Shown one piece after another: positions 62,944-64,000 of a stretch of DNA of 64,000 nucleotides. The DNA is from Rhizobium sp. 11515TR (GTDB taxonomy: Bacteria > Pseudomonadota > Alphaproteobacteria > Rhizobiales > Rhizobiaceae). Position 1 is the stretch's first letter. Each line of letters starts with the position of its first letter. Location: positions 2,833,501 to 2,897,500 of the forward strand of contig NZ_CP022998.1 in NCBI RefSeq assembly GCF_002277895.1. The letters are read 5' to 3'. The position numbers and the translations under genes are program-made. The notes beneath the pieces were generated by a model. It saw nothing but the letters and a program-made list of their open reading frames with translations. It ran no database searches and was not told where the DNA came from.

Positions 62944-64000
62944 TTAAGCCGCCATCGCTCCGATCTCGCCTGCAATCAGCTTACCGAGGCGCGAGATGCC
63001 TTCTTCGATCATCTCGTCATTGGCACAGGAGAAGCTGACACGGAAGGTGTTCGCGCCAGAACCGTCGGCGAAGAACGCCTGACCGGGCACGAAGGCGACC
63101 TTCGCCGTTTCGAGAGACCGTGCAAGCAGCTTGGCGCCATCCATGCCCTTCGGCAGGGTGATCCAGACGAACATGCCGCCTTGTGGCTTCGTCCAGCTCG
63201 TGCCGTCAGGCATGTATTTCGCAAGCGCCGCCAGCATGCAGTCGCGGCGGTGGCTATAGGTCTTGCGGACCTTGGCAACCTGCGCATCAAAACCGCGCTC
63301 GGCGACCTGATGGATCGCGATCTGGTTGATGGTCGAGGAATGCAGGTCGGCCGCCTGCTTCATCAAGACGAGCTTGCGGATGACTGGCGCATTAGCGACG
63401 ATGAAGCCGACGCGAAGGCCGGGCGCTAGCGTCTTGGAAAAGCTGCCGCAATAGATCGTGCGCGTGTCGTTGATGCTGCCCTTGCGCCCGATTTCCAGAG
63501 CCAGGATCGGCGCGACCGGCTCGCCATCATAGCGCAGAGACTGATAGGCGGCGTCTTCGATGACAGCGATATCCAGCTCTTCGGCAAGATCGAGCAGCTT
63601 CTTGCGGCCGGCCAGATCGACCGTCTCGCCCGTCGGGTTGGCGAAGTCGGCCGAGAGATAGGCGAACTTCACCCGGCCACCCGCCTGCGAAGCCGCAGCG
63701 CGATAGGAATCCGGCGTGCGATTGCCGTTCGGCGTCAGTTGATCATAAGTCGGCTCATAGGCGTTGAAAGCCTGCAACGCGCCAAGATAGGTCGGCGCTG
63801 TCACAAGCGCCGTATCCTTCGGCGACAGGAAGAGCTTGCCGAGATAATCGAGCCCCTGCTGCGAACCGGAAACGATGAAGACATTTTCCAGCTCACAGGG
63901 AATGCCGAGCGCGCCCATCTGGCCAACAAGCCATTCGCGCAGTGGCTTGTAGCCTTCGCTGACCGAATATTGCAGCGCTGCATTCACCGTCGGGCCGGAA
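62944..64000 (-). CDS. PLP-dependent class I/II aminotransferase (partial, N-terminus cut)
   Basis: The frame runs into the right edge without a start (GPTVNAALQYSVSEGYKPLREW is the first visible part; a GTG at 63987 is internal). At least 352 residues are present. Features of fold-type I transaminases: GSQQGLDYLGKLFL, YLSADFANPTGE, AVIEDAAYQSLR, and catalytic Lys in YCGSFSKTLAPGLR. It resembles LysN/2-aminoadipate-type aminotransferases. The 17-bp gap to the convergent aldo/keto reductase contains no terminator. Confidence 0.88.
   Translation of the reverse strand, partial: SGPTVNAALQYSVSEGYKPLREWLVGQMGALGIPCELENVFIVSGSQQGLDYLGKLFLSPKDTALVTAPTYLGALQAFNAYEPTYDQLTPNGNRTPDSYRAAASQAGGRVKFAYLSADFANPTGETVDLAGRKKLLDLAEELDIAVIEDAAYQSLRYDGEPVAPILALEIGRKGSINDTRTIYCGSFSKTLAPGLRVGFIVANAPVIRKLVLMKQAADLHSSTINQIAIHQVAERGFDAQVAKVRKTYSHRRDCMLAALAKYMPDGTSWTKPQGGMFVWITLPKGMDGAKLLARSLETAKVAFVPGQAFFADGSGANTFRVSFSCANDEMIEEGISRLGKLIAGEIGAMAA

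Overview
The window looks like a chromosomal segment from a Rhizobium/Agrobacterium-type alphaproteobacterium. The evidence is a GC-rich sequence with GC-rich third codon positions, the aerobic cobalamin genes (cobP-cobW-cobN, cobQ) behind a cobalamin riboswitch, a rhizobial-type bmt gene, DUF1127 proteins, and paired rhizobial palindromic repeats. No rRNA, CRISPR array, transposase, phage or conjugation gene was seen. One tRNA-Lys(CTT) is present.

Layout. 0-10 kb: cobalamin synthesis on the minus strand (riboswitch, cobP, cobW, cobN and the start of a cupin gene cut by the left edge; then cobQ), with a ClC-type channel/transporter between. A pair of inverted palindromic units sits in frame inside cobN and a second pair lies between cobN and cobW. 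11-16 kb: a quaternary-amine ABC transporter whose binding-protein gene is frameshifted, followed by bmt (betaine-homocysteine methyltransferase). 15.7-23.9 kb: a surface-glycan region (UDP-galactopyranose mutase, DUF707 protein, a glycosyltransferase-methyltransferase fusion, two GT2 proteins, a periplasmic phosphodiester glycosidase). 23.9-33.8 kb: a divergent corrinoid methyl-transfer locus. 33.8-39 kb: regulators (LysR, DUF1127, a GbdR-like GATase1-AraC protein, two paralogous double-receiver proteins). 39-42 kb: an MscS-type channel. 42-46 kb: a riboswitch-led BtuFCD-like ABC operon with DUF1636. 46-52 kb: two related FAD/NAD(P)-binding proteins around an SfnB-type oxidoreductase and an Rrf2 regulator. 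52-64 kb: an AadA-like nucleotidyltransferase, small proteins, tRNA-Lys, PhzF, Nudix, a nuclease/phosphatase family protein, a 2-oxoglutarate oxygenase, an Fe3+-type ABC transporter, an aldo/keto reductase and an aminotransferase cut by the right edge.

The most interesting unit is 24.6-33.8 kb. It encodes a non-pyrrolysine MttB-superfamily methyltransferase, its corrinoid protein, a DUF1638 protein, a PF13769 protein, a MetV-like Cys-rich protein, MetF, a methyl-THF:corrinoid methyltransferase, an unrecognised 109-residue protein, and a [2Fe-2S]/ASKHA corrinoid activator. A 4Fe-4S protein lies just downstream of the MttB gene. This reads as a complete route that removes a methyl group from a quaternary amine, passes it through cobalamin to tetrahydrofolate, and oxidises methyl-THF. 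That chemistry is best known from anaerobes. The nearby betaine transporter, bmt, GbdR-like regulator, cobalamin synthesis genes and corrinoid-type importer fit a betaine/B12 theme. The substrate is inferred, not shown.

Two possible gene lesions need checking: a one-base frameshift in the betaine-binding protein gene, and an in-frame TGA near the end of the MttB gene followed by 34 coding-like codons that overlap the next gene's start.
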